Assembly: GCF_947381555.1 (NCBI RefSeq)
Contig: NZ_CANCWQ010000005.1
Location: 21,087 to 85,086, forward strand
Direction: 5' to 3'
Length of the DNA: 64,000 bases
Source: Limosilactobacillus pulli
GTDB lineage: Bacteria; Bacillota; Bacilli; Lactobacillales; Lactobacillaceae
The notes beneath the pieces were generated by a model. That model saw only the letters and a list, made by a program, of their open reading frames with translations, was not told the DNA's origin and made no database searches. This document shows, piece by piece, positions 44,882-54,005 of the stretch. The position numbers and the translations under genes were made by a program. How positions within the stretch are numbered: position 1 is the stretch's first letter; each line of letters opens with the position of its first letter.

Positions 44882-45850
44882 CTATTCAATTGTCTCTGGT
44901 TCAATTTCAAAACTGAACTGATAGTCGCGATCAGAAGGCAGCTGATACTGATCCTCAACATCAGCACCCCAGCTGTCGATCCCACCAACACCACGTACGG
45001 CTCCAGCCACAACCAAAACCGTGCGGCGCTTGAGTGGCAATTCTTCAATATGGGTTGCGTTTTCCAGTTCCAGCGACGTATATGGCAGCATGCTGAAATT
45101 GAATGGCTGCTCGGTCTGCTTGATGGTCAAGGCAAACGTCGTCTTATCATGATCGGCATTGTTTTGCGTTTGATTACGAACAATCTTTAGACGTGAATTT
45201 TGCATGTGCATGCCCATTTCCTGTGGCGTTAGGTAAGGCGTTACCGGAACCCCATCAACGTGCCAGGTCCCCTTGATGCCACCTGCCATTCGATCTGGAT
45301 AAGTTTCACCAGACAGACCGTCGTATTCAAATTCAGTCGCCAGCGTTGGCATGATCAGCCGGACCCCAAAAACCGGTAGTCCCGGCAAACCTTTTTGACC
45401 CAAGAAATGGGCAGCGATTTGACAGTGCCCACTAGCATCGACCGTGTAAGCAACCTTAGCCTGAGCCGCTGGATTAGTCGGTGTTTCATAAGTGAATACG
45501 ATTTTGACTTGGTCGGCAAACTCATGATTGGTAAACTGATTGGTCAGTGGTGCGATTGGCAGCTGATCAAAGTGATGATCATCAACGGTCAGATCAATGT
45601 TGATGCACTTTGACGCCAGATCCGCTCCCAGCCACTGAGCACTTCGATAGTTGAAGCCATTGTCGCGATCATTATCCGTAGTTGCTCGCCAATAGGTTGG
45701 ATAAATTGGGCGGTACAGCCATTCTTTGTCGTTGAATCGCATCGACTCCAGGCTGCCTTTTTCATAGCTGAACAGATACTGATAACCCTTGCCGTTTAAT
45801 CCCAACATCCCATCATCATAAACTACGTGAATTTTATTTGTGCAGTCCAT
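44882..45850 (-). CDS. lacM: Beta-galactosidase small subunit
   Basis: 322 residues equal to the C-terminal part of GH2 beta-galactosidases (Bgal small chain), e.g. YWRATTDNDRDNGF, FNFSMLPYTSLELENATH. It joins LacL to form the heterodimeric lactobacillus enzyme that hydrolyses lactose. Its ATG overlaps the end of lacL by 17 bp. Confidence 0.95.
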   Translation of the reverse strand: MDCTNKIHVVYDDGMLGLNGKGYQYLFSYEKGSLESMRFNDKEWLYRPIYPTYWRATTDNDRDNGFNYRSAQWLGADLASKCINIDLTVDDHHFDQLPIAPLTNQFTNHEFADQVKIVFTYETPTNPAAQAKVAYTVDASGHCQIAAHFLGQKGLPGLPVFGVRLIMPTLATEFEYDGLSGETYPDRMAGGIKGTWHVDGVPVTPYLTPQEMGMHMQNSRLKIVRNQTQNNADHDKTTFALTIKQTEQPFNFSMLPYTSLELENATHIEELPLKRRTVLVVAGAVRGVGGIDSWGADVEDQYQLPSDRDYQFSFEIEPETIE

Positions 45851-47717
45851 AGTAGTATCTTACCTCCTGCATTGCTGGCTTAGGCGTCCGGTCGGCAAAC
45901 ATCAGACCATCGCCGGAAAATTCATTGTCACTGTGGCGGTCATCAAAATCCCCACCATAGCGCATGACGTCTTGTCCGCTGATTTCATCATGAACCAATA
46001 GGGCCTGGTCAATAAAGTCCCAGATAAAGCCACCGACATATTGTGGATACTTGTCGATCAGCTCAATGTATGACCCCATGCCACCATCTGAGTTGCCCAT
46101 GTCATGCATGTACTCACATTCGATAAACGGCTTGTCAGGATTGTTCTGCAAATATTTTTCAACGTCTTTTGGCGGCAGGTACATCCAGCTTTCCAGATCC
46201 GAGATTTTGTCGCGGTAATCTGGTGTGTGCACGACACCTTCATAGTGAACCAAACGGCTGTCATCATGCTCTTTGTAAAATTTCTGCATAAAGACCAGAT
46301 TGTCACCGGCATATGATTCATTCCCCAAAGACCAGAACAGAATCGAAACGTGGTTTTTAAACGTTTCATAGTTGGTACGTGCCCGATCAACAACCACGTC
46401 TTTCCATTGCGGAACCGAGCCTGGTACGTTAAACGATGGCTCGTCTTGCCCCATTTTTTGCCAGGTGGCATGCGTTTCCAGATTGTTTTCGGCCATCATG
46501 TAGATTCCGTTTTGATCACACATAGAGTACCAAGGCAGCTGATCTGGATAATGACACGTCCGTACCGCATTGATATTGTTTTCCTTAAACGTGGCCATAT
46601 CCTGTTCCATGTCCTGCATCGTTACGCAGCGTCCCGTTTTACAGTTCCACTCATGACGGTTAACACCGTTAATAATCAAACGCTGGCCATTAAGCAAAAC
46701 GACGTGATCGGCATTGATCTCGATTTTGCGGAACCCAAATTGATAAGGAACGACTTCCAGCAGCTGACCATCTTGATCATGCAGTTCAATAAACAGCTGA
46801 TACAGGTATGGATGGTGGTTGTCCCAAAGATGCACGTTTTGCACCTTAACGCCATGAACGGCCACATGCTCGGCTGCCGGCTGAACTTCATCAACGATTG
46901 AATTTCCTTGGGCATCAAAAGCCTTGATATGAACCTGGCCGCCATTGCCCTGTAATTTAAGGTCAACGTTAAAGATCCCGTCTTTAAAGTCATCAGAAAC
47001 ACGTGGCGTAAGATCCAGATCCTCAAGATGCAGCTTTGGCTGACCCAAGAGCTCAACGCTTCTAAAGATGCCCGAGAAACGGAACATATCTTGATCTTCA
47101 AGATAAGAGGCCGTGCTGTGCTTGTATACACGGACGGCCAATACGTTGTTGACGTCTTTTAAATAAGGCGTCAGATCAAACTCGCTTGGCGTAAAGCTGT
47201 CTTCTGCATAGCCGATAAAATGACCGTTGATCCAGACGTACATTGCGCGCTCAACACCTTCAAAGCGAACGCGTACGTTTTGATTGCGCAAGGCTGGCTT
47301 TAAATCAAAGTGCTTGACGTAAGAGCCATTGGTATTGTCAATGCCTTGGCTAAATGAGCCTTCCTGTTGATCATCCGGACTCAATGCATAGGCTGGACGA
47401 CGAAAAATCTTGCCAGCCCATGGATACCAGATATTAGTATATTGATTCTGAGCATAGTCATTGAGCTCAATCATACTTGGAACCTTGATCAAATCCCAGT
47501 CGGCAGTGTCAAAATCTGGTTGATAAAAGTCCTTGATCCGTGCCTGCGGATCCTTGGCAAAGGCAAAGCGCCATTGACCATTCAGGCTCTGAACAAAGCT
47601 GCTGTTTTTTTGATCAGCTTCGGCATAGTCGCGATACCATTGATGATCACTGTGAGCGGGCAGCTGATTGACCCGGAACGTCTGTGGATCATCCAGCCAT
47701 TTTAAATCTGCTTGCAT
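45834..47717 (-). CDS. lacL: Beta-galactosidase large subunit (GH2)
   Basis: 627 residues carrying the GH2 active site: acid/base Glu in LFWSLGNESYAGDN and nucleophile Glu in FIECEYMHDMGNSDGG. The N-terminal jelly-roll domain has FEGVERAMYVWINGHFIGYAEDSFTPSEFDL. GAGGAGG before the ATG. No lactose permease is in this window. Confidence 0.96.
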   Translation of the reverse strand: MQADLKWLDDPQTFRVNQLPAHSDHQWYRDYAEADQKNSSFVQSLNGQWRFAFAKDPQARIKDFYQPDFDTADWDLIKVPSMIELNDYAQNQYTNIWYPWAGKIFRRPAYALSPDDQQEGSFSQGIDNTNGSYVKHFDLKPALRNQNVRVRFEGVERAMYVWINGHFIGYAEDSFTPSEFDLTPYLKDVNNVLAVRVYKHSTASYLEDQDMFRFSGIFRSVELLGQPKLHLEDLDLTPRVSDDFKDGIFNVDLKLQGNGGQVHIKAFDAQGNSIVDEVQPAAEHVAVHGVKVQNVHLWDNHHPYLYQLFIELHDQDGQLLEVVPYQFGFRKIEINADHVVLLNGQRLIINGVNRHEWNCKTGRCVTMQDMEQDMATFKENNINAVRTCHYPDQLPWYSMCDQNGIYMMAENNLETHATWQKMGQDEPSFNVPGSVPQWKDVVVDRARTNYETFKNHVSILFWSLGNESYAGDNLVFMQKFYKEHDDSRLVHYEGVVHTPDYRDKISDLESWMYLPPKDVEKYLQNNPDKPFIECEYMHDMGNSDGGMGSYIELIDKYPQYVGGFIWDFIDQALLVHDEISGQDVMRYGGDFDDRHSDNEFSGDGLMFADRTPKPAMQEVRYYYGLHK

Positions 47718-47759
47718 TAAAAAAACGCCTCCTCAAATCAAATGCTTCTCTGTCATTTA

Positions 47760-47776
47760 AGTATAGCGCTTTCACG
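47760..47776 (-). promoter_or_regulatory. lacLM promoter -10 with overlapping cre-like site
   Basis: Minus strand TGAAAGCGCTATACT: TATACT is the likely -10 (47765-47760) and TGAAAGCGC resembles cre, failing in the final CA. The -35 is weak (TGTTTT, 17-bp spacer). Confidence 0.5.
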
Positions 47777-47923
47777 ATTGATAAAACAGTGTTATTTAAC
47801 TAAAAAATTTACTAAAGTAATTGAAAAGATGGCCCTGTTCCTATGGTGATGGGACTGAATTAAATAACAAAAAAGTTCGGGTTTTGATCATTCAGCCCTC
47901 GAGCTTTTAAAATTTAGTACAAA

Positions 47924-47952
47924 AAAAAGCACCTGACTATCGCCAGGTGCAA
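47924..47952 (-). terminator. Terminator downstream of tRNA-Leu
   Basis: GCACCTGGCGATAGTCAGGTGC then T8 on the minus strand. Confidence 0.85.
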
Positions 47953-47958
47953 TCGTAG

Positions 47959-48044
47959 TGCGGCAAAGAGGACTCGAACCTCCACGGTCTAAAACGACCA
48001 CAAGATCCTTAATCTTGCGCGTCTGCCAATTCCGCCACTGCCGC
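47959..48044 (-). tRNA. tRNA-Leu, anticodon AAG
   Basis: 86 nt cloverleaf with long variable arm, as expected of tRNA-Leu. The anticodon stem CAAGA/TCTTG encloses a seven-base loop TTAAGGA, so positions 34-36 read AAG. T-arm GTTCGAGTC; no CCA is encoded. The A34 would need conversion to inosine to read CUC/CUA-type codons as well as CUU; tadA is in the same window. Unusual for most bacteria, where A34 occurs only in tRNA-Arg(ACG). Confidence 0.9.
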
Positions 48045-48087
48045 ATCAACAAATAACATTCTACCAGAAATGCTACCTGTTGGCAAA

Positions 48088-48555
48088 CTATTTTTTGATT
48101 AAAAGCTTAAAACGACTATTGCAGCGACGGCAGACAAACCGCTGCACGTTAAAACGCCGCATACGACCGATCTTGATGCCGCAGCCACGGCACTGATAGA
48201 CCCACTTAAAACGTGTTTTCTTTTGACTGGTTACTGGAGCATATCGTAAGCCACCTACTTGATTCAGCAATGCTTTAAACTCCGACGTATGATGACAGTC
48301 ATGGCCCGCTAAATGCAAGTGATAATGACACAGCTCATGCAAGACAACGCCACGCAGGGTTGCCAGATCAAACTCTTCATACATCAATGGATTGATATCG
48401 ATATGGTGATCTTTTAAATGATAGCGACCACCCGTAGTCTTGAGGCGCCGATTGAACCAGATGCGATGTTTAAATGGACATTCAAACGCCTGTTGTGACC
48501 ATTTTTCAGTCAGCTGCTGCAGCTCTTCATCACTCATTTTTCCTGACTGATCCAT
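48088..48555 (-). CDS. SprT-like zinc metalloprotease family protein
   Basis: 155 residues. HExxH zinc site in LHELCHYHLHLAGHD, and a C-terminal four-Cys zinc ribbon (CRGCG, CRRCN). The start (ATG 48555) overlaps the end of tex by few bases; an AAAGGATAAA site precedes it. Family members act in DNA-protein crosslink repair in eukaryotes; the bacterial role is unclear. Confidence 0.88.
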   Translation of the reverse strand: MDQSGKMSDEELQQLTEKWSQQAFECPFKHRIWFNRRLKTTGGRYHLKDHHIDINPLMYEEFDLATLRGVVLHELCHYHLHLAGHDCHHTSEFKALLNQVGGLRYAPVTSQKKTRFKWVYQCRGCGIKIGRMRRFNVQRFVCRRCNSRFKLLIKK

Positions 48556-48562
48556 AACTGTT

Positions 48563-50725
48563 TTATCCTTTTGGCGCAACCATCGTCAGCTGTACGCGCT
48601 GGCGCTTGAGATCCACGCTTAGTACCCACACGTCAACGATATCGCCAACGGCCACGGCTTGCCGCGGATCCTTGATAAACTTTTTGGTCAGATGCGAGAC
48701 ATGGACCAGACCATCATGCTTGATGCCGATATCAACAAACGCACCAAAGTCCACAACGTTGCGGACCGTTCCTTGCAGCTGCATCCCCGGTTTGAGATCC
48801 TCAATCGTTAAAACGTCCTGTCTTAAAAGTGGTGCCGGCAAAGAATCACGCAGATCCCGACCTGGTTCGCAAAGTGAGTCGACAATGTCTTTTAGCGTTG
48901 CCAGCCCGGCCTTTTCACTGACAAATGCCTTAAGATCCAATTGTCTTAATCGCTGGACAGCCGTTTTTGAGCCCAGTTTACCATCAATTTTGGCAGCCTT
49001 CATTAATTGACGAGCGATGGCATAGCTTTCGGGATGAATATCAGTATTATCCAACGGCTCATCGCCATCTACGATTCTCAAAAAACCTGCTGCTTGCTGA
49101 TATGCCTTTGGTCCTAGGCGCGGTACTGATTTAAGCTGGGTACGGCTGGTAAAGCGGCCATTTTCATTACGATACTGAACGATATTTTTGGCTAAGGTGG
49201 TATTTAAGCCGGCAATGTGGGCCAGCAGCTGATAACTGGCGGTATTGAGATTGACCCCGACTCGATTGACGGCCCGCTCAACGACAGCATCCAATTCAAT
49301 TTTGAGTGCCGTCTTAGGCAGATCATGCTGATACTGACCGACTCCGATGGCTTCTGGACTGATCTTGACCAGTTCAGCCAATGGGTCTTGCAAACGGCGG
49401 CCAATACTGATAGCACTGCGCTTTTCTACCGTCAGTTCTGGGAATTCGTCACGTGCGTCTTGGCTGGCTGAATAGACTGACGCGCCGGATTCATTGACAA
49501 TTACATAATAAACGGGACGCTTGATTTTTTTGATAGCTTGAGCCACGAAACACTCTGATTCACGACTGGCCGTACCATTACCAATTGCAATCATCTCAAC
49601 TTGATAATCCTTAATCAACTGCAGCAGCTGTCCTTCAGCCTGCTGACGCTGATTTTCTGGCGCTGGTTGATGCGGATAGATAACGGCAACCTTGAGCAGC
49701 TTGCCGCTTGGATCAAGCACTGCCAATTTACAGCCGGTCCGATATGCCGGATCAAAGCCTAAAACAACCTTGCCTTTGATTGGTGCCTGCATTAAGAGAT
49801 TATAAAGATTTTCGCCAAACACCTTGATGGCCTGCTCATCTGCTTGTTCAGTCAATTCGCGCCGCAGTTCCCGTTCGATTGCTGGCCCCAAGAAACGTTT
49901 GTAGGCATCGGCAGCCGCGTTTTTGACAAACTCAGCGGCCTTTTGGGTACTGCCTTTTTTGACCAGCCGGAAATTCAGATAGTTCTGCACGATCTGCTCA
50001 TCAGCAAGAATCTTGACGCTTAAAATCTTGGCCTTTTCTCCACGATTAATGGCTAGGACACGATAGGAGTTCATTGCGGATAATGGCGCGGAAAAATCAT
50101 AATATTGTTGATAGACGCCTTCTGAATCAAGTTCTTGGCCGTCTTTTTTTACTGTCGCGATCAATTCGCCATGCTGTTTGGTATAGCTGCGCAGCCAGGC
50201 GCGAATCGTGCTGCTTTCACTGATTGTTTCGGCCAGAATCTCATGGGCCCCTTCCAAGGCTGTCTGAACGTTGGGAACGTCTTGGCTGATAAACTCAGCA
50301 GCCTTCCCATCCAGATCATCACCCTTAGCCATAAAAATCCAGTTGGCCAGCGGCTGCAGTCCTTGTTCGCGCGCAATCTGGGCCTTGGTGCGACGCTTTT
50401 TCTTATAAGGCAAGTAGAGGTCTTCAACAACATTTATCTCAGTAGCTGACTCAATCTGTGTCTTTAAAGCCGGCGTCAGCTTGCCCTGCTCTTCAATTGC
50501 CTTGATGACGGTCTGCTGACGATCACGCAGATTTTTAACTCGCTGCCATTGCTCTTGAACGTCTTGCAGCTGAACCTCATCCAAACTGCCAGTCGCCTCT
50601 TTTCGATAACGGGCAATGAATGGAATCGTATTGCCCGCTTCCAAAAGGCTCAAAGCGGCTTCAATTTGCCGATCTCTTAATTCTGGCAGCTGCTGGCTCA
50701 TTAATTTAAGATCATTTTTTTCCAT
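48563..50725 (-). CDS. tex: Transcription accessory protein Tex
   Basis: About 720 residues: N-terminal helical domain, YqgF/RNase-H-like fold (VVLGFDPAYRTGCKLAVLD), helix-hairpin-helix repeats (LLAHIAGLNTTLAKNIVQYR) and a C-terminal S1 domain (GTVRNVVDFGAFVDIGIKHDGLVHVSHL). The start is ambiguous (M of MEKNDLKL or MSQQLPEL); an AAAGG site upstream is 14 bases from the former. Confidence 0.93.
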   Translation of the reverse strand: MEKNDLKLMSQQLPELRDRQIEAALSLLEAGNTIPFIARYRKEATGSLDEVQLQDVQEQWQRVKNLRDRQQTVIKAIEEQGKLTPALKTQIESATEINVVEDLYLPYKKKRRTKAQIAREQGLQPLANWIFMAKGDDLDGKAAEFISQDVPNVQTALEGAHEILAETISESSTIRAWLRSYTKQHGELIATVKKDGQELDSEGVYQQYYDFSAPLSAMNSYRVLAINRGEKAKILSVKILADEQIVQNYLNFRLVKKGSTQKAAEFVKNAAADAYKRFLGPAIERELRRELTEQADEQAIKVFGENLYNLLMQAPIKGKVVLGFDPAYRTGCKLAVLDPSGKLLKVAVIYPHQPAPENQRQQAEGQLLQLIKDYQVEMIAIGNGTASRESECFVAQAIKKIKRPVYYVIVNESGASVYSASQDARDEFPELTVEKRSAISIGRRLQDPLAELVKISPEAIGVGQYQHDLPKTALKIELDAVVERAVNRVGVNLNTASYQLLAHIAGLNTTLAKNIVQYRNENGRFTSRTQLKSVPRLGPKAYQQAAGFLRIVDGDEPLDNTDIHPESYAIARQLMKAAKIDGKLGSKTAVQRLRQLDLKAFVSEKAGLATLKDIVDSLCEPGRDLRDSLPAPLLRQDVLTIEDLKPGMQLQGTVRNVVDFGAFVDIGIKHDGLVHVSHLTKKFIKDPRQAVAVGDIVDVWVLSVDLKRQRVQLTMVAPKG

Positions 50726-50796
50726 AAAAAACTTAAAAACCTTTCTTAAGTCCATCGTATCTTAACGTCAGACTTATTGCTTCATGATCAATTAAT

Positions 50797-50836
50797 TAAG
50801 GTCCGGTGTTCGGCAATTGCCGATCCTGGACCCTAT
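50797..50836 (-). terminator. Hairpin after nadE
   Basis: GGTCCGGTGTTCGGCAATTG and CCGATCCTGGACC pair; on the minus strand only a weak T tract follows. Confidence 0.5.
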
Positions 50837-50841
50837 TTAAA

Positions 50842-51672
50842 CTAATTCTTCCACCAAGTATCCAAGGGACTGACTGGCAGATGACGCTTGTGGCCGGTCT
50901 TAAGATACCATCCTTCGATTTTTTCGGCCGCCGTATCGGAAACGTTTCGTCCTTCAAGATAGTCGTCAATTTCTTGATAGGTGACGCCTAGTGCCTCTTC
51001 ATCGGGCAATGCTGGTCGATCTTCTTCCAGATCAGCAGTTGGCGTTTTTTCATACAAGGCCTTTGGTGCTCCTAGATATTCCAGGATTCGCCGACCTTGA
51101 CGCTTATCCAGCTGTGACAGCGGCGTAATGTCGGCACCACCATCGCCAAACTTGGTGTAAAAACCGGTTACCGCTTCGGCAGCATGGTCGGTACCAACAA
51201 CCGCCCCGCCAAACTCGCCAGCAATTGCATACTGAGCAATCATTCGCTCCCGTGCCTTGACGTTGCCCTTGTTAAAGTCGCTGATTTTCAAATCATTTTG
51301 CTCAACTGAGGCAACCATGGCATCAACGGCTGGCTTGATGTTGACGCGCATGGTTTGATCCGGTTTGATGAACTCATTGATTGAAAGCATCGCATCGTCT
51401 TCATCGGCCTGTTCACCATAAGGCAGTCGTACGGCAATAAACCGATAAGCCACATCTTTGGTCTCTTCTCGCAGGCTTTCAACGGCCAATTGTGAAAGTC
51501 GCCCTGCCAGACTGGAGTCTTGTCCACCAGAAATACCGAGCACCAGCGTTTTTAGTCCTGTTTTTTTCAAGTAGTCCTTTAAAAACTCTACACGTCGCTT
51601 GACTTCGACTGCCGGATCGATTTCCGGCGTTACGGCCAAGGTATTGATGATTTCTTCCTGCAGCTTACGCAT
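50842..51672 (-). CDS. nadE: NAD+ synthetase, ammonia-dependent
   Basis: 276 residues. PP-loop LGISGGQDSSLAGRLSQLAVE for ATP, and downstream GTDHAAEAVTGFYTKFGDGGADITPLS. Converts deamido-NAD to NAD+. It follows pncB by 19 bp, forming the end of the nicotinate salvage operon. Confidence 0.96.
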   Translation of the reverse strand: MRKLQEEIINTLAVTPEIDPAVEVKRRVEFLKDYLKKTGLKTLVLGISGGQDSSLAGRLSQLAVESLREETKDVAYRFIAVRLPYGEQADEDDAMLSINEFIKPDQTMRVNIKPAVDAMVASVEQNDLKISDFNKGNVKARERMIAQYAIAGEFGGAVVGTDHAAEAVTGFYTKFGDGGADITPLSQLDKRQGRRILEYLGAPKALYEKTPTADLEEDRPALPDEEALGVTYQEIDDYLEGRNVSDTAAEKIEGWYLKTGHKRHLPVSPLDTWWKN

Positions 51673-51691
51673 AACTCTTTCCCTCTTTTTA

Positions 51692-53155
51692 TTAATTCAG
51701 ATGCTTAATGTAGTCCTTGACGTCTTTAATGATTTTCATCTTATTGTCGTAGCACTTTTGCGATAAGTCAACTGGGTATACTTCTGGATTAAGGTTACGC
51801 TTATATTCTTCCCATAGCCGATCCAGGTGTCGCTGCCGCGCTTGGCGAATCTCGCTCATACTTGGCTCTTGGTAAACCTGCTGGCCATCAACGAAAATAT
51901 CCTTCAAAAGCGGCCGGGCAATGAAGTCCTCAACCGTTTTGTTTAAGAATGGGTAGTTAGGATCAAACATATACAGCGAATCCAATTGGCGCGGATCCTC
52001 GTCAGCCAGCGTTACGTAGTCACCCTCGCTTTTTTCACTGCCACGATCGGTAATTCGCCAAACCTGATGCTTGCCCGGCGTGGACATCTTGGCTGCATTG
52101 TTGGAAAGCTTGATCGTGTCAACCATCTGGCCATTCTCGTCTTCTAAAGAGACCATCTTGTAAACGGCCCCCAGCGTTGGCTGATCATAGCTGGTAATCA
52201 ACTTAGTACCAATGCCCCAGACATCGATCTTGGCTCCTTGGCGTTGCAGATCCATGATCGTACGCTCGTCCAGATTGTTGGAGGCAAAAATTTTGGCATT
52301 TGGATAACCAGCCTCATCCAGCATTTGGCGAACCTGCTTGGAAAGATAGGCCATATCGCCAGAATCAATGCGGACTCCTTGGAAGTTGATCTTATCGCCG
52401 AATTCATTGGCGACCTTAATAGCGTTTGGTACCCCGCTTTTTAGCGTATCAAAGGTATCAACCAGGAACACACAGTCATGGTGCGTTTGTGCATAAGCCT
52501 TAAAGGCATCATAGTCGTTGCGATATGCCTGAACCAGTGCGTGAGCATGCGTACCAGAAACCGGAATGCCAAACAGCTTGCCAGCTCTCAGATTGCTGGT
52601 GGCATCAAAGCCGCCAATATAGGCTGCCCGCGTTCCCCAGATGGCCGCATCAAACTCTTGGGCACGCCGCGAGCCAAATTCCATCACCGGTTGATCGCCA
52701 ACAATCGATTTAATACGCGAGGCCTTGGTAGCAATCATAATCTGATAGTTGATGATATTAAGCAGCGCCGTTTCCACTAACTGGCATTCCAAAAGCGTAC
52801 CCTCGACTTGAATAATTGGCTCATGACTGTATACCAGATCACCTTCAACGGCACTGCGCAGCGTTCCCTTAAATCTAAAGTCGCGCAGATACTCGACAAA
52901 GTCAGGATCAAACTGCTGCGTGGATTTTAAATATTCAATGTCAGAATCCGAAAAGTGCAAAGCGTTTAGGTAGCGAATAATATGGCTCAAACCGGCAAAA
53001 ACCGCATAGCCATTGCCAAACGGCATCTTACGGAAAAAGGCTTCAAAGACAACGTGACGATTACCAATCCCTTTTTGCCAATAAGTCTGCATCATCGTTA
53101 GTTGGTAGGCATCGGTGTGTAGTGCGATACTGTCATCTGGATAATCAAACTTCAT
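51692..53155 (-). CDS. pncB: Nicotinate phosphoribosyltransferase
   Basis: 487 residues. MKFDYPDDSIALHTDAYQLTMMQTYW start, GSRRAQEFDAAIWGTRAAYIGGF and RIDSGDMAYLSKQVRQMLDEAGY match the family. First step of the Preiss-Handler salvage of nicotinate. Twelve bp after the GntR gene. Confidence 0.95.
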   Translation of the reverse strand: MKFDYPDDSIALHTDAYQLTMMQTYWQKGIGNRHVVFEAFFRKMPFGNGYAVFAGLSHIIRYLNALHFSDSDIEYLKSTQQFDPDFVEYLRDFRFKGTLRSAVEGDLVYSHEPIIQVEGTLLECQLVETALLNIINYQIMIATKASRIKSIVGDQPVMEFGSRRAQEFDAAIWGTRAAYIGGFDATSNLRAGKLFGIPVSGTHAHALVQAYRNDYDAFKAYAQTHHDCVFLVDTFDTLKSGVPNAIKVANEFGDKINFQGVRIDSGDMAYLSKQVRQMLDEAGYPNAKIFASNNLDERTIMDLQRQGAKIDVWGIGTKLITSYDQPTLGAVYKMVSLEDENGQMVDTIKLSNNAAKMSTPGKHQVWRITDRGSEKSEGDYVTLADEDPRQLDSLYMFDPNYPFLNKTVEDFIARPLLKDIFVDGQQVYQEPSMSEIRQARQRHLDRLWEEYKRNLNPEVYPVDLSQKCYDNKMKIIKDVKDYIKHLN

Positions 53156-53167
53156 AAATATTTCCTC

Positions 53168-53869
53168 TTATTTTTCTAGCACGAACTCAAAGCGGCTGCC
53201 GACATATTGGGTATGCACATATTCAAAAGGCCGGCCATCCTGTAGATAAGAAAGCTGAGTCAACCGCAACAGTGCATCCCCGCGCCGAATTTTCAGATAC
53301 TCGGCAATCTTTTCCGTTGCATTGGTAGCTGAGACCCATTGCATGGCATGACCAGGATATAAATTGGCCTTTTTCTCCAGGGTACGATAAAACGACGAAG
53401 TGATCTCGACCTTGCTGAAGTTTTCCACCAGCTTAGCCGGCACGGTTGCCACCTCATAGCAGATTGGAATCTCATTGCCATAGCGAATACGCTCCATTCT
53501 TAAGACGCGCTCATCAGGCTCCAGCTTGAGTCGCTCGATTTCACTTTGCGAAGGAATCGTTAAATGATAAGAAATCGTTTTGCTGGAAGGTTTTTTGCCC
53601 GCTGCCAGCATCAGTTCGGTAAAACTGGTCACGCCGGTCATTTTGTCTTGGACCTTGCGGCTGGCGACAAACGTTCCTGAGCCAACGCGTCGCTCCAAGA
53701 CTCCTTCATCAACCAGCGTTTGAATCGCTTGCCGCAGCGTCATGCGGCTGACGCCAAACTCGGCCGCCAATTCACGTTCAGCTGGTATTTTTTGGCCGAC
53801 TTTCCAATGACCATTTTCAATATTTTCCCGTAATTGGTTATGAATTTGAATATATACCGGTGATCCCAT
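53168..53869 (-). CDS. GntR-family regulator with UTRA effector domain (HutC/YvoA subfamily)
   Basis: 233 residues. Winged helix near the N-terminus (KIPAERELAAEFGVSRMTLRQAIQTLVDEGVLERRVGSGTFV), then a UTRA domain. The closest known type is the NagR/YvoA group that binds amino-sugar phosphates. Here it heads pncB-nadE, an odd partner for that group. An operator-like palindrome lies in its promoter (see 53916-53948). Autoregulation is likely. Confidence 0.88.
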   Translation of the reverse strand: MGSPVYIQIHNQLRENIENGHWKVGQKIPAERELAAEFGVSRMTLRQAIQTLVDEGVLERRVGSGTFVASRKVQDKMTGVTSFTELMLAAGKKPSSKTISYHLTIPSQSEIERLKLEPDERVLRMERIRYGNEIPICYEVATVPAKLVENFSKVEITSSFYRTLEKKANLYPGHAMQWVSATNATEKIAEYLKIRRGDALLRLTQLSYLQDGRPFEYVHTQYVGSRFEFVLEK

Positions 53870-53915
53870 ATCTTTTTCCCCTCTTCAGACCAGTCGTCCA
53901 TAATTTATCTTTTTT

Positions 53916-53948
53916 ATTTTAACACGATTGTTAGCTTGCCTAGACCAA
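53916..53948 (-). promoter_or_regulatory. Candidate GntR operator and -10 before the NAD operon
   Basis: Plus-strand TTGCCTAGACCAA (53936-53948) is one base from the palindrome TTGGTCTAGACCAA known for YvoA/NagR sites. TAAAAT (minus, 53921-53916) is the likely -10, so the palindrome would overlap the -35. Confidence 0.5.
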
Positions 53949-53963
53949 TTTAACCTACAAAAA

Positions 53964-53999
53964 TAAAACGACAGCCCATGCTGCATGGCCTGTCGCTTT
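53964..53999 (-). terminator. Terminator after the racemase gene
   Basis: GCGACAGGCCATGCAGCATG / GGGCTGTCGTTTTATTTT on the minus strand. Confidence 0.8.
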
Positions 54000-54005
54000 A
54001 AATTG

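Noticed and set aside
47832..47870. GTTCCTATGG near 47836, identical to ten bases in the IS200/IS605 right end at 63288
   Set aside because: The flanks do not match beyond ten bases and the right-end tip hairpin is missing; probably chance.
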